From the NCBI GenBank assembly GCA_035934015.1, contig DASYYH010000020.1, positions 62,001 through 126,000 on the forward strand: a stretch of 64,000 bases of DNA, given 5' to 3'. Position numbers and translations under genes: made by a program. Shown here one piece after another: positions 23,855 to 33,137 of this stretch. The notes under the pieces were generated by a model, which saw only the letters and a program-made list of their open reading frames with translations, was not told the DNA's origin and searched no databases. This DNA is from Candidatus Acidiferrales bacterium. Lineage in GTDB: Bacteria > Acidobacteriota > Terriglobia > Acidiferrales > UBA7541. How positions within the stretch are numbered: the first letter of the stretch is position 1; each line of letters begins with the position of its first letter.

Positions 23855-26416
23855 TTATTCGACCCGCAGCGCAGTCATGGGCGAAATCGAAGCTGCGCGC
23901 GCCGCTGGAATGATCGCGGCGATGAACGAACAGAGCGCGAGGGCGCTCGTCGCTACACCGAGCGCGAGCGGATCCCACGACGAGACGGCGAAAAGCTGTG
24001 AAGCAATCAATTTGCCCGCGCCGATGGCCAGAGGCAAACCGAGCAGCAGTCCGAATAGCACGCGCTCGAATGCGCCGCGCAAAACCAACTGCACCACGTT
24101 CGCACGATTGGCGCCCAGCGCCATGCGAATGCCGATTTCATTGGTGCGCTGCGCGACAGTGTAAGCCGTGACGCCGTAGAGCCCTATGGCCGCCAACAGC
24201 AGCGCAACCACGCCGAAGAGACCGGCGAGGCTCGCGACGGCGCGCTCCTGGTCAAACGAAAGGTCGATCTGCTGTTTCACCGTGCGAACGCTCGTGACCG
24301 TGAGATTGGGATCGATCTCCGCAAGCGCGCGCGTCAGTTGCGGTTCGAGCGTTCCAGGAGGGTCGTTCGTCACCAGCATGATTCCGCCGATCTGATGCGA
24401 GCCGAATTCGAGTTTTTGCATCAGCTCTGTTTTGTAATTCACGTACTGTGCCAGCGGCACATAAAACATCGCAAAAGGCGGCAGGGTGAATCCCCAGCCC
24501 GCGAAATGCGCATCGCCCGCCACACCAACGATCCGGTATGTGCCGGCATTTTCCGGCAAGTCCAGGCCGAAATGCTGTCCGAGCGGATCTTCGCCGTTTT
24601 TGAAGAAGCGCTTCACGAAAGCCCGGTTGACAATGGCCACCGGCGCGGCATTTTCATTATCTGCATCTGTGAAGTAGCGTCCGCGCAAAATGGGAATTCC
24701 GAGATTCTGCAGATAATTGGGGCTGACGCGGTCCCATGACGCGCCGGTTTCATTGCTCGTCGCGGATGACGGAGGATGGCCGGCGATTTCGATCATTTCT
24801 CCCCAATTGTCCGTCAGCGGATTGTAGAGCGCCAGGCCCGCGCTGCGCACTCCCGGCAAACGGATGACGCTGTCTTCGATTTTGCGGTAGAGCGCGTTCA
24901 GCTCTGCCGGTGTGCGGCCCGCGTCGGGATTGTGCAGCGAAACTTCCACCCGGCCTTTGACCTGAAACCCGAAATTTTGCCCTTCGAGGTTTCCGAGGCT
25001 TCTCGCCAGCATCGTCGCGCCGGCAACCAGCACCACAGAAACACTGAATTGCAAAATCAGCAGCGCTTTGCGCGCCAAGGAAGATCTCCCCGTCGAACTC
25101 CGGCTCGAGCTGCGCAGCGCCTCGGCCGGGTCCGTGCGCGTGGCAAACCACGCGGGCGCCGCGCCAAAAATAATCCCCGTGAGGAGCGCCAATCCAAACG
25201 CGAACGCCAAAACCACCAGCGAAGGCGTCACGCTGATGGGAAGAAAATGCGCGCTCTGAAACGCGAGTGCCAGCAGCAATCGCGCGGCGGCGACGGCGAC
25301 GAGCAGTCCGACGACTCCTCCAGCAACAGCGAGCACTATGCTTTCCGTCAGCGCCTGCACAACGATTTGCCGCCGCGTGGCGCCGATAGCCAGTCGCAGC
25401 GCTGTCTGTCCGCGGCGCGCGACCGCCCGGGCCAGCAGCAAATTAGCAACATTCGCGCAAGCGATGAGCAACACCATGGCGCACACGGCGAGGAGAATCT
25501 CCAGGCTGCGGCTGTAATCCTCCTTCATCACTGTGACTCCCGCCCCCGCCGGGACGACGCTGATGCTCTGCTTCGGAAGCGCGCGGATGACGTCGCCCAT
25601 CCAATTCGCCGGATATTGGGAATCGTGCTGCAACCATTGCCGCAGCACTCCCGTAAGCCGCGGCGCCATCCCCGTCGTCGATGTGCCAGGCCGTAAACGG
25701 CCGATCATGCGCAGCCATGCCGGCGGCGATTGATGCAGGCGTGCGCCAACGCCGTCGATAAGCATCTCTTGATGCACCGGTATCCAGATGTCCGGCGGGT
25801 CGCTGCGCAGCGTTTCACCGAAAAATCCCGCTGGCGCTACGCCGATGACTGTGAATGCATGTCCCTCAACATCGAATGTCGCGCCGACAACGGAGGGATC
25901 CGAGCCGTAATTCAGCTGCCAGGCGTGGTGGCTGAGAACTGCAACCGGCGGCGCGCCTTCCATGTCATCTTGCGGCGTGAACAGCCGCCCGCCGAAAGGC
26001 CTCACGCCAAGCGTCGAAAAATAACTCCCTGTGACATATTCGGACCGCAAAGGCCGCGGAACGGATTCGGCGCCTTCCCGCCGCACGCTCATCCGCATCC
26101 CGCCTGCCTGGAACGCGGCCACTTCTTCGAATTCCGGCACTGCCGACTTCAGCCGTTCGTACAGCGGATAGGAATACATGCCCCAGCGGCCTTGCAAGCC
26201 GCTTTCCACGCAGCAATCATTGCCGTCGCCGACGCGATAGAGCGTCGCGGGATCTTTCACCGGCAGCGAGCGAATCATCACCGCATGGATCAGCGTGAAG
26301 ATCGCCGTCGTGCCGCCGATGCCCAGCGCCAGCGTGAGTATCGCCGAGGCCGCGAAAATGGGCGCGAGTCGGAATTGCCGCAGCGCGTAGCGAAGATTCC
26401 CGAGTAAATTGCTCAT
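23855..26416 (-). CDS. ADOP-type duplicated FtsX/MacB permease
   Basis: 853 aa. The N-terminal LGNLRYALRQFRLAPIFAASAILTLALGIG signature and TTAIFTLIHAVMIRSLP motif mark the acidobacterial duplicated orphan permease family. A periplasmic MacB core domain follows (about 50-250). Then comes a first FtsX membrane domain (about 280-410), a second periplasmic domain (about 430-680), and a second FtsX domain ending GANRANVVQLVLRGAFERVLFGLLLGLPLAI (about 720-853). Family members lack a neighbouring ATPase, as here. Their transported substrate is unknown. The frequently associated PadR regulator is not adjacent. Confidence 0.93.
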   Translation of the reverse strand: MSNLLGNLRYALRQFRLAPIFAASAILTLALGIGGTTAIFTLIHAVMIRSLPVKDPATLYRVGDGNDCCVESGLQGRWGMYSYPLYERLKSAVPEFEEVAAFQAGGMRMSVRREGAESVPRPLRSEYVTGSYFSTLGVRPFGGRLFTPQDDMEGAPPVAVLSHHAWQLNYGSDPSVVGATFDVEGHAFTVIGVAPAGFFGETLRSDPPDIWIPVHQEMLIDGVGARLHQSPPAWLRMIGRLRPGTSTTGMAPRLTGVLRQWLQHDSQYPANWMGDVIRALPKQSISVVPAGAGVTVMKEDYSRSLEILLAVCAMVLLIACANVANLLLARAVARRGQTALRLAIGATRRQIVVQALTESIVLAVAGGVVGLLVAVAAARLLLALAFQSAHFLPISVTPSLVVLAFAFGLALLTGIIFGAAPAWFATRTDPAEALRSSSRSSTGRSSLARKALLILQFSVSVVLVAGATMLARSLGNLEGQNFGFQVKGRVEVSLHNPDAGRTPAELNALYRKIEDSVIRLPGVRSAGLALYNPLTDNWGEMIEIAGHPPSSATSNETGASWDRVSPNYLQNLGIPILRGRYFTDADNENAAPVAIVNRAFVKRFFKNGEDPLGQHFGLDLPENAGTYRIVGVAGDAHFAGWGFTLPPFAMFYVPLAQYVNYKTELMQKLEFGSHQIGGIMLVTNDPPGTLEPQLTRALAEIDPNLTVTSVRTVKQQIDLSFDQERAVASLAGLFGVVALLLAAIGLYGVTAYTVAQRTNEIGIRMALGANRANVVQLVLRGAFERVLFGLLLGLPLAIGAGKLIASQLFAVSSWDPLALGVATSALALCSFIAAIIPAARAASISPMTALRVE

Positions 26417-26563
26417 TAAAATTCCTGAACTCGATCCGAAGCCAATCGTTCCTGCGTCCTTGCGTTTACCGGCTTCGCTAGTCTATTGACTCTGCAGAGC
26501 GTCGTTTGGTGAGCACGTTCAGGAAAAAAACAGGTCGAGGACGATACGCCTTTGCCAGGCGCA

Positions 26564-28021
26564 TCACGCAGCGGTTCCGTTCGGGTCCGGCATGGCCCTG
26601 GCGTTTCGCTTCGCCCACAGTTGCGCACCCAGCGCAAACACCGCAGGAAAACATTCCAGGACGTAGCGCGGTTCAGGAGTCTCAATCGTCGTCAAAAATG
26701 CCGTGCGCACCACGATGAACGCGACGAGCATCCAGACGACAGGGTCTTTCCGGCATCGCCACGCGCCAAGCAGCGCTAGCACTCCATACGCAATGCCCAT
26801 CACAAAAAGCGTGAACGAATAGCAGTATTGCGAGGGGCTGTCTTCCCACCAATAGCCGACGGGCCAGAATTTCCCCGAGAGTGGCAGCATTTCCACGCGC
26901 GGCGTGAACCACATCGCAAGCGCTCGCAGCGCCGGAACTTCTGCGTAAGTCCGCAGCGGATGCCGCGCGGTTCGCTCTCGCGCGATTTCCGCGAATTGCC
27001 CGTCGATATCCGCGGACATTTCCAGGGAGGCGTTGTATTGCGCCAGAAGATTCGCGACGCGCTCGCGCTCGGCTGGTGAATCGAACGCTGCGGCCGGAAG
27101 ATCGTCCATTTCGATTCTGTCGCTTCCCAAATTCCACGACACTAGAAAAACATCGCGGAATCGCCACAGCCAGGTCTTTTCCCACGAGAAAAATCCGTGC
27201 GGCGTGTACTCGTCGGGTAATTCGCTGTAAGCCGGCGCGAGGAATTGCACGCGATGGAGCGTCCGCCAGTTGCGCGCAGCCCACGGCGCCAGAGGCAAGA
27301 TCAATCCGAAGCCCATGAGCGCGCCGGCGCGTGCGAGCTTCGGCCAATTTTTCGGCCGGCGCCAGTATCCCAGCAGCACAATCGCCGGACCGGCCAGCAG
27401 GAGCGGCCCTTCTGGCCGCACGAGAGCCCCAAATCCCGTGACGATTCCGCCCAGCAGCCACCGCATCTCTGGTTTTAGTTCGCCGGGCGAATTTCCCGTT
27501 GCGGCGCTGTCCAGTGCACGAAGATTTTCGCCGCGCATCGCCTCCATCAGCACCAGAAGCGCCAGAGCTGTCAGAAACGTTGCGAGCGGCTCCGTCAGCA
27601 GCACGGCGGTATAGTTCGCTGTAAACGGGCATATCGCCGCGAGCCACAGCGCCGCAAACGCCACGCAGCGGCGGGATTCGCGCGGTGCAATCATCGCGGC
27701 CATAGCGGCCACGATGATGCACGTCAGCACATCCACGGCGGCTTGCGCTACCATCACCACTCGCGTGCTTTCGCCGAAAATGGCGTAAATGGTCGCCAGA
27801 AACGCCGGATACCCTGGCGTTCGCATGTCCACGGGTGTAAGTTTGCCGAAAACGCTGATGCCGTAGGTGCCGTGCGCCAGCATGTTGTGCGCAAGCGCCT
27901 GGTAGAGCGGTGTATCGCCGGCGTCGGAGAACGGAAATTTTAGGATAAAAAACAACCGGATTGCGAACGCCGCCAGTACAGCGCCGGTGACATGCGCGCG
28001 CATCTTAGTTGAAGCCGTCAT
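26564..28021 (-). CDS. GT39/PMT-like membrane glycosyltransferase
   Basis: 485 aa with about ten hydrophobic segments. The first periplasmic loop carries FPFSDAGDTPLYQALAHNMLAHGTYG. The acidic Asp pair in this position (the D/E motif of the first loop) is typical of dolichyl-phosphate-mannose or ArnT-like GT-C glycosyltransferases. RTPGYPAFLATIYAIFG is another conserved signature. A long periplasmic C-terminal loop (about 300-400) is present. It likely transfers a lipid-linked sugar to an envelope acceptor. Divergent from the trifunctional GH18-NodB-GT2 gene 40 bases away, so a shared surface-polysaccharide role is possible. Confidence 0.88.
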   Translation of the reverse strand: MTASTKMRAHVTGAVLAAFAIRLFFILKFPFSDAGDTPLYQALAHNMLAHGTYGISVFGKLTPVDMRTPGYPAFLATIYAIFGESTRVVMVAQAAVDVLTCIIVAAMAAMIAPRESRRCVAFAALWLAAICPFTANYTAVLLTEPLATFLTALALLVLMEAMRGENLRALDSAATGNSPGELKPEMRWLLGGIVTGFGALVRPEGPLLLAGPAIVLLGYWRRPKNWPKLARAGALMGFGLILPLAPWAARNWRTLHRVQFLAPAYSELPDEYTPHGFFSWEKTWLWRFRDVFLVSWNLGSDRIEMDDLPAAAFDSPAERERVANLLAQYNASLEMSADIDGQFAEIARERTARHPLRTYAEVPALRALAMWFTPRVEMLPLSGKFWPVGYWWEDSPSQYCYSFTLFVMGIAYGVLALLGAWRCRKDPVVWMLVAFIVVRTAFLTTIETPEPRYVLECFPAVFALGAQLWAKRNARAMPDPNGTAA

Positions 28022-28060
28022 TGACAGTCTTTCCGTGGACGGCTAGCTTGGAATGAAGGC

Positions 28061-31000
28061 ATGACAAAGCACAAGCCCATATTCTACGACGAAGAGCGCC
28101 GCCGGTGGCGCCGGACGCGCCGTGTTCTCGAAGTCTCGGGCGTTTTCTTCACGCTCGTCGTCGTAATCTTTTTTTTCAATATCCTGCGCCGCCCGAATCT
28201 TCCCGAACTGCTCCTGCCCGAGCGCGGCCCGGCATATCATCCCGTCACCGCGCCGATGCACCCTACTCTGTCCAGAGTCAAACGCACTAACGTCCGCCCG
28301 GGCCGCCAGCGCAAGGTCGCGGCGCTCGGCGAAATCCCGGAAAAATACGATCCCCTGCGCGCGGCGTTTTACGTCAACTGGGATTCCAACAGCCTCGCTT
28401 CGCTCGAGCTGCATTATCACGATATCGACCTCCTGATTCCCGAAGAGCTCCACGCCTTCACCGCCGATGGTTCGCTCGCCGTCGACAAAGATCCCAAGCT
28501 CGACAACTGGCTGAAATCCATCAACGTCGAAATTCCCATGATGCCGCTGCTCAATAACTATGACGGCAGCGTCTGGCAAATCGACCCCATGGCGCAAATG
28601 CTCGCGCACGCCGACGCGCGCCAGCGCCTGGTCGGCTCTCTCGTTTCTTATGCCGAGTCGCACAAAGTCGCTGGCCTCGCGGTCGACTTCGAGGAAGTGC
28701 CCGATTCGAGCCAGAAGGATTTCACCGAATTCATCCGCGAACTCGGCGCCGGTCTTCATGCCGTGAACCTGAAATTGATGGTCGCTCTTCCCGCCGCGGA
28801 CTGGACTTACGATTACAAATCCCTCGGCGCGGATTCCGATGCCATCATCCTCATGAACTACGATTTTCACTGGCCGCAATCCGCCGCCGGCTCGATCGTC
28901 GACCAAACTTGGTATCTCAAGAATCTGAACACCATTCTCAAAATCGTCCCGCCGCAAAAACTCGTCATGGGCATCGCGAATTACGCCTACGACTGGCCAT
29001 CGCCCACGAAGAAAGATGCGCATCCCGTCGCTGAGGCGCTCTCGTTTCAGTCCGCGTGTGTTCGCGCGCTCGAGTCGGACGCCACCATCCAGTTCGACCC
29101 CGCTTCGCTCAGCCCGTTTTACAACTATGAAGACGAGTCCGGCAACGTCCACAACGTCTGGATGCTGGACGCTCTCACGGCATATAACCAGCTTCGCGCC
29201 GCCGAGCGCGCCGGCATTCAAGGCACGGCGCTTTGGCGCTTCGGCACCGAAGATCCCTCCATCTGGAGCATCTGGGACACCGTGCATCCCAACGATCAAA
29301 ATCGTGCGCAACTGGATTCGATTCCGCCCGGCTACGACCTGATTCTCGAAGGAGCCGGCGATCTCTGGCGCATCACGGCCAAACCGCAGAGCGGTGATCG
29401 CACGTTCAAATATGATTCGTCCACCGACACGTTCACCGACGAGCGCATCACCAAGTATCCGCTCTCCTGGCGCATCGATCGCATGGGCGGCGCCAATCCC
29501 AAGGAACTGGCGCTCACGTTTGACGACGGCCCGGACACGCCCTGGACTCAGCAAATCCTCGATGTCCTCAAGCGCGAAAACGTTCCCGCAACATTTTTCG
29601 TCATTGGCGTCGAAGTGGACCGCTATCCCGACCTCGTCCATCAGGAATTCGCCGATGGCGATGAAATCGGCAACCACACGTACACCCATCCGGATTTCGA
29701 CGCCGCATCGAAAACGCAAATCGAATTCGAGTTGAATCTCACGCAGCGCCTCATCGAGAGCGATTTAGGCGTGAAAACTTTGCTCTTCCGCCCGCCCTAT
29801 GGCATCGACGAAGAGCCGGAAACCGCCGACGAAGTCGCCAATCTGCCGATTCCGCAATCGATGGGCTATCTTCTCGTCGCCGGCCATATTGATCCGCACG
29901 ATTGGGGCGAGGAAGGCGGCGTTCCTCCGCCTCCCGTCGAGACCATTGTTCAGCGCGTCGTCGATCAGGTCGACAAGCTTCCCGGCAACGTCATCATCAT
30001 GCACGATGGCGGCGGCAATCGCAGCCACACCGTCGCCGCGCTTCCGCAAATCATCGAGCGGCTGAAGGCACAGGGCTATTCGTTCGTCACCGTCTCGCAG
30101 CTTCTCAATCAAGACCGCGCGCAGGTCATGCCTCCGCTGAGCCGCGAAGAGCATTTCTTCGCCGAGACCGATTCGCTGATTTTCAATATCTTCCACTGGC
30201 TGCGTCTTATTATCGCCTTCATTTTCGTCGCCGGAATCGTTCTCGTCAGCGGGCGCGCGCTGTTCATCGGCATTCTCGCGCTCGCCGAGAAACTCCGCCC
30301 CGCGCCGCAGGATCATCCCGAATATAAACCGAAGGTCACCGTGCTCATTCCCGCGTACAACGAAGAAGCGGTCATCGTGGACACTGTCGGCTCGGCGCTC
30401 GCTTCCAATTATCCGAAGCTCGAAATCATCGTCATCGACGACGGCTCTACCGACCGGACCAGCGCGCGCGTCCTCGAACTTTTCGGCCATGAGCCGCGCG
30501 TTCGCCTGATTCGCCAGGCGAACTACGGCAAGTCCGCCGCGCTCAATCACGGCCTCTCGGAAGCCTCGGGCGAAATCATCGTTACCATCGACGCGGATAC
30601 CATCGTCGACCGCGAAGCCATTCCGCGACTTGTCCGTCATTTCGCCAATCCGCGTGTCGGCGCGGTCGCCGGGAACGTGAAAGTCATGAACCGCAATCGC
30701 TGGCTCACGCGCTGGCAGGCGCTCGAATACATCACCAGCCAGAATCTCGAAAAGCGCGCCTTCGATCTTCTCAATTGCATTCCCGTGGTTCCCGGAGCCG
30801 TCGGCGCCTGGCGCGCCGAAGCCATGCGCAGTTGCGGCGGCTTCGCCGGCGACACTGTTGCTGAAGATACCGATCTCACGCTCACCATTCGCCGCCACGC
30901 CTGGAGAATTCTCTACGACGAAGACGCCATCGGCCGCACCGAAGTTCCCGACACTATGGACGCGCTCATCCGCCAGCGTTTCCGCTGGACCTTCGGCACG

Positions 31001-31468
31001 CTCCAGGCTGTCTGGAAGCACAGCGACGCTCTTGGCCGCCCGCGCTATGGCACCATGGGCTGGATCACGCTTCCCAACGTTTTCCTCTTCCAGATCGTTC
31101 TTCCGCTCGTCTCCCCGCTCATCGATTTTCTGTTTCTCTTCTCGATTCTTCTCTGGGGACTCGCGCAGTTCCGCATCACGCATCTGCCGCCGCTCTGGAC
31201 CAGCGACGACGTCGTCCGCTCGCTCATCTTTTTCGCCGCCTTCATGCTCATTGACCTTTTCACCTGCATCGTGGCCTTCGCTCTCGAAAAAGGCGAAGAC
31301 TGGTCGCTGCTCATTCCTCTGCTCATTCAGCGCTTTTACTATCGCCAGATGATGTACTTCGTCCTTTTCCAATCGCTCAAGGAAGCCGTGCAGGGCCGCC
31401 CCGTCGGCTGGCGCGGCGTCGAACCCCAAAAACCCGAAATCCCCGCCGCCCCCGTCACCCAGACTTGA
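28061..31468 (+). CDS. Trifunctional GH18-like hydrolase / NodB deacetylase / GT2 polysaccharide synthase
   Basis: 1135 aa in one chain. An N-terminal membrane helix (residues 24-44) leads to a GH18-like barrel (about 100-420) with AVDFEEV (Asp209, Glu211-212) at the catalytic DxxDxDxE position. A NodB polysaccharide deacetylase domain follows (about 475-690): TFDDGPD at 487-493, GNHTYTHPDF, and LFRPPYG. A second membrane segment (about 715-740) precedes a GT2 processive synthase: IDDGS at 792-796, DAD, EDTD and QRFRW at 972-976. Four closing helices follow. This unites what PgaB and PgaC do separately in poly-N-acetylglucosamine secretion: synthesis, partial deacetylation and chain editing. 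The polymer itself is inferred, not proven. Confidence 0.93.
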   Translation: MTKHKPIFYDEERRRWRRTRRVLEVSGVFFTLVVVIFFFNILRRPNLPELLLPERGPAYHPVTAPMHPTLSRVKRTNVRPGRQRKVAALGEIPEKYDPLRAAFYVNWDSNSLASLELHYHDIDLLIPEELHAFTADGSLAVDKDPKLDNWLKSINVEIPMMPLLNNYDGSVWQIDPMAQMLAHADARQRLVGSLVSYAESHKVAGLAVDFEEVPDSSQKDFTEFIRELGAGLHAVNLKLMVALPAADWTYDYKSLGADSDAIILMNYDFHWPQSAAGSIVDQTWYLKNLNTILKIVPPQKLVMGIANYAYDWPSPTKKDAHPVAEALSFQSACVRALESDATIQFDPASLSPFYNYEDESGNVHNVWMLDALTAYNQLRAAERAGIQGTALWRFGTEDPSIWSIWDTVHPNDQNRAQLDSIPPGYDLILEGAGDLWRITAKPQSGDRTFKYDSSTDTFTDERITKYPLSWRIDRMGGANPKELALTFDDGPDTPWTQQILDVLKRENVPATFFVIGVEVDRYPDLVHQEFADGDEIGNHTYTHPDFDAASKTQIEFELNLTQRLIESDLGVKTLLFRPPYGIDEEPETADEVANLPIPQSMGYLLVAGHIDPHDWGEEGGVPPPPVETIVQRVVDQVDKLPGNVIIMHDGGGNRSHTVAALPQIIERLKAQGYSFVTVSQLLNQDRAQVMPPLSREEHFFAETDSLIFNIFHWLRLIIAFIFVAGIVLVSGRALFIGILALAEKLRPAPQDHPEYKPKVTVLIPAYNEEAVIVDTVGSALASNYPKLEIIVIDDGSTDRTSARVLELFGHEPRVRLIRQANYGKSAALNHGLSEASGEIIVTIDADTIVDREAIPRLVRHFANPRVGAVAGNVKVMNRNRWLTRWQALEYITSQNLEKRAFDLLNCIPVVPGAVGAWRAEAMRSCGGFAGDTVAEDTDLTLTIRRHAWRILYDEDAIGRTEVPDTMDALIRQRFRWTFGTLQAVWKHSDALGRPRYGTMGWITLPNVFLFQIVLPLVSPLIDFLFLFSILLWGLAQFRITHLPPLWTSDDVVRSLIFFAAFMLIDLFTCIVAFALEKGEDWSLLIPLLIQRFYYRQMMYFVLFQSLKEAVQGRPVGWRGVEPQKPEIPAAPVTQT

Positions 31469-31721
31469 CGCGCTTCTCGCGTGGTTTTCGTAGGGGCGCT
31501 GCTTGCTGCGCCCGCGCGACTCCCCGAGTCGCGTTCAGCGCGTCAGGCCTCACGTCAAAGATGGTGGCGAACAGTGCGAAAGATTTGTTTCTTCTCGTTG
31601 TCATTCCGAGGAGCGTTTTTTGCGACGAGGAATCTGCAGTTGCCCCTCAGGGGGTCGGAGCTTCAGCTCCGACACAAAGGACGGCGCTTTAATCTTCCTA
31701 GTTTTCTTTCAAACACATCCA
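31469..31721. repeat. Intergenic region with hairpins and repeat-like sequence
   Basis: No protein gene is supported. A perfect hairpin CGCGACTC-ccc-GAGTCGCG occupies 31515-31533. From about 31600 to 31640 an ATTCCGAGGAGCG ... GACGAGGAAT imperfect inverted repeat resembles dispersed elements I associate with acidobacterial genomes (recollection, not a search). A second hairpin GTCGGAGC-ttca-GCTCCGAC lies at about 31658-31677. They may be REP-like elements or terminators after the preceding long gene. Confidence 0.5.
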
Positions 31722-31821
31722 GCGGCGAAAAATTACAATTTCCCCGAGTACTTGAAGCTCCAAAATCTTGTGCTGTACTAGAAAGATTCAATCCCTGCCG
31801 TCGTCTCACCAACAAGAATCT

Positions 31822-31850
31822 GTTGAAAATTCTGTTAACTTACGATATAA
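31822..31850 (+). promoter_or_regulatory. Consensus sigma-70-type promoter far upstream of panB
   Basis: TTGAAA (31822-31827) and TATAAT (31845-31850) are separated by exactly 17 bases. Predicted transcription would start near 31857, beside an ATG at 31859 that opens a frame of only 23 codons (ending in TGA). The nearest real gene start is panB at 32218. The transcript would thus be a ~360-base leader or a small RNA. Confidence 0.6.
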
Positions 31851-31966
31851 TGATACCGTATGGTTAGCGCATCCAACTCCGCAACGCTCAGCTTCCCGCG
31901 AGGCTCCCGGTGGCGCCTCCTGGCCGCCTGAGTCCCTCCCGAGCCGCTTACTCCGCCTTTCTTGCC

Positions 31967-32051
31967 ATTTCTAATCGCCAGACCTCTGAATTATTAGAAA
32001 TGCCAGTAACTTACACAAAACAAAGACTCGGACCTGTTTCTAATCGCCAGA
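31967..32051. repeat. Leader inverted and direct repeats upstream of panB
   Basis: ATTTCTAAT (31967-31975) is followed by its inverse ATTAGAAAT (31993-32001), giving a 9-bp stem. The 15-base TTTCTAATCGCCAGA occurs twice as a direct repeat (31968-31982 and 32037-32051), 69 bases apart. The arrangement could allow alternative pairings in a panB leader RNA. A TATAAT (32161-32166) further downstream is a closer -10 candidate for panB but lacks a convincing -35. Confidence 0.5.
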
Positions 32052-32217
32052 GATATGCACTTTTCCCAAGGTACGCTCTTCGCGTCTCGGACGTTTTCGC
32101 AAGATGTGCAAATCGTCTGCCGAATGCTCGTCGACATCATTCTCGGGCCGCCTTTTCTGCTATAATCTCGCTGGTGATGGGCTGCACCCGCAGTCAGGGG
32201 CGGCACCGGAGGACAAC

Positions 32218-33111
32218 ATGAGCGCAGTACCTCCTGCAGGCAAAAATGCAGGCAACGGAAAAATCACCGTGCCTGACATTCTTCACCGCAAAAGTTCCGC
32301 CGATTCCACAGACACGCGGCAAAAAATCACCTGCCTTACGGCTTATGACTATCCCACCGCGCATCTGCTCGACGAAGCTGGCGTCGATATTCTCCTCGTC
32401 GGCGATTCGCTCGGCATGGTCGTGCTCGGCTATGAAACCACGCTGCCCGTCACGCCCGAAGAAATGCTCGTCTTCACGAAAGCCGTGCGCCGCGGCGCGC
32501 ATCGAGCGCTGCTCGTCGCCGACATGCCTTTCGGCAGCTTTCACGTTTCGCTCGACGATTCCGTGCGCCAGGCCCTGCGCCTCGTGAAAGAAGGCGGCGT
32601 CGACGCCGTGAAAATCGAAGGCGGCGAAAAGCGCATGGAGATGATCGCGCGCCTTGTCGATTCTGAAATTCCCGTGATGGCTCACATCGGCCTCACGCCG
32701 CAATCCGTTCTCGAATTCGGCGGTTTTCGCGTGCAGGGAAAAACTCCCGACGCTGCCGAGCGTCTCCTGCGCGACGCGCGAGCTGTCGAAGCCGCTGGCG
32801 CTTTTTCCGTCGTGCTCGAATCCGTGCCGCGCGAACTCGCTGCGCGCATCACGCGCGAATTGCGCATCCCCACCATCGGCATCGGCGCCGGCCCCGATTG
32901 CGATGGCCAGGTGCTCGTCTTCCACGACATGGTTGGACTGACGCTGGGCGGCTCGCCGAAATTTGCTCGCCGGTACGTCAATATCGGCGAGCAGATTTCG
33001 CGTGCCGCACGTACGTTCTGCGAAGATGTGCGCAGCGGAAATTTTCCTTCCGACGCCGAATCGTTTCACGCACCGCAATTAGGCGCGCAGCCGAAAACGC
33101 ACATTCACTGA
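32218..33111 (+). CDS. panB: 3-methyl-2-oxobutanoate hydroxymethyltransferase
   Basis: 297 aa from ATG 32218, with GGAGGA 7 bases upstream; the frame is open further 5' but similarity begins here. Catalyses the first committed step of pantothenate synthesis, transfer of a hydroxymethyl group from methylene-tetrahydrofolate to ketoisovalerate. The family motifs are present: ITCLTAYDYPTAHLLDEAGVDILLVGDSLGMV (metal/phosphate site Asp), VKIEGG with its substrate-binding Lys/Glu, MAHIGLTPQSV, and PTIGIGAGPDCDGQVLVFHDMVG. It starts a panB-DinB-panC cluster with the next two genes. Confidence 0.97.
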   Translation: MSAVPPAGKNAGNGKITVPDILHRKSSADSTDTRQKITCLTAYDYPTAHLLDEAGVDILLVGDSLGMVVLGYETTLPVTPEEMLVFTKAVRRGAHRALLVADMPFGSFHVSLDDSVRQALRLVKEGGVDAVKIEGGEKRMEMIARLVDSEIPVMAHIGLTPQSVLEFGGFRVQGKTPDAAERLLRDARAVEAAGAFSVVLESVPRELAARITRELRIPTIGIGAGPDCDGQVLVFHDMVGLTLGGSPKFARRYVNIGEQISRAARTFCEDVRSGNFPSDAESFHAPQLGAQPKTHIH

Positions 33112-33137
33112 ATGCCGGACAAGGAGGCTCTCAAAAC

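Noticed and set aside
28043-31429. Long antisense open frames of over 550 codons opposite the trifunctional gene
   Set aside because: These are products of high GC third-position bias. They have no domains and overlap an unmistakable conserved protein.
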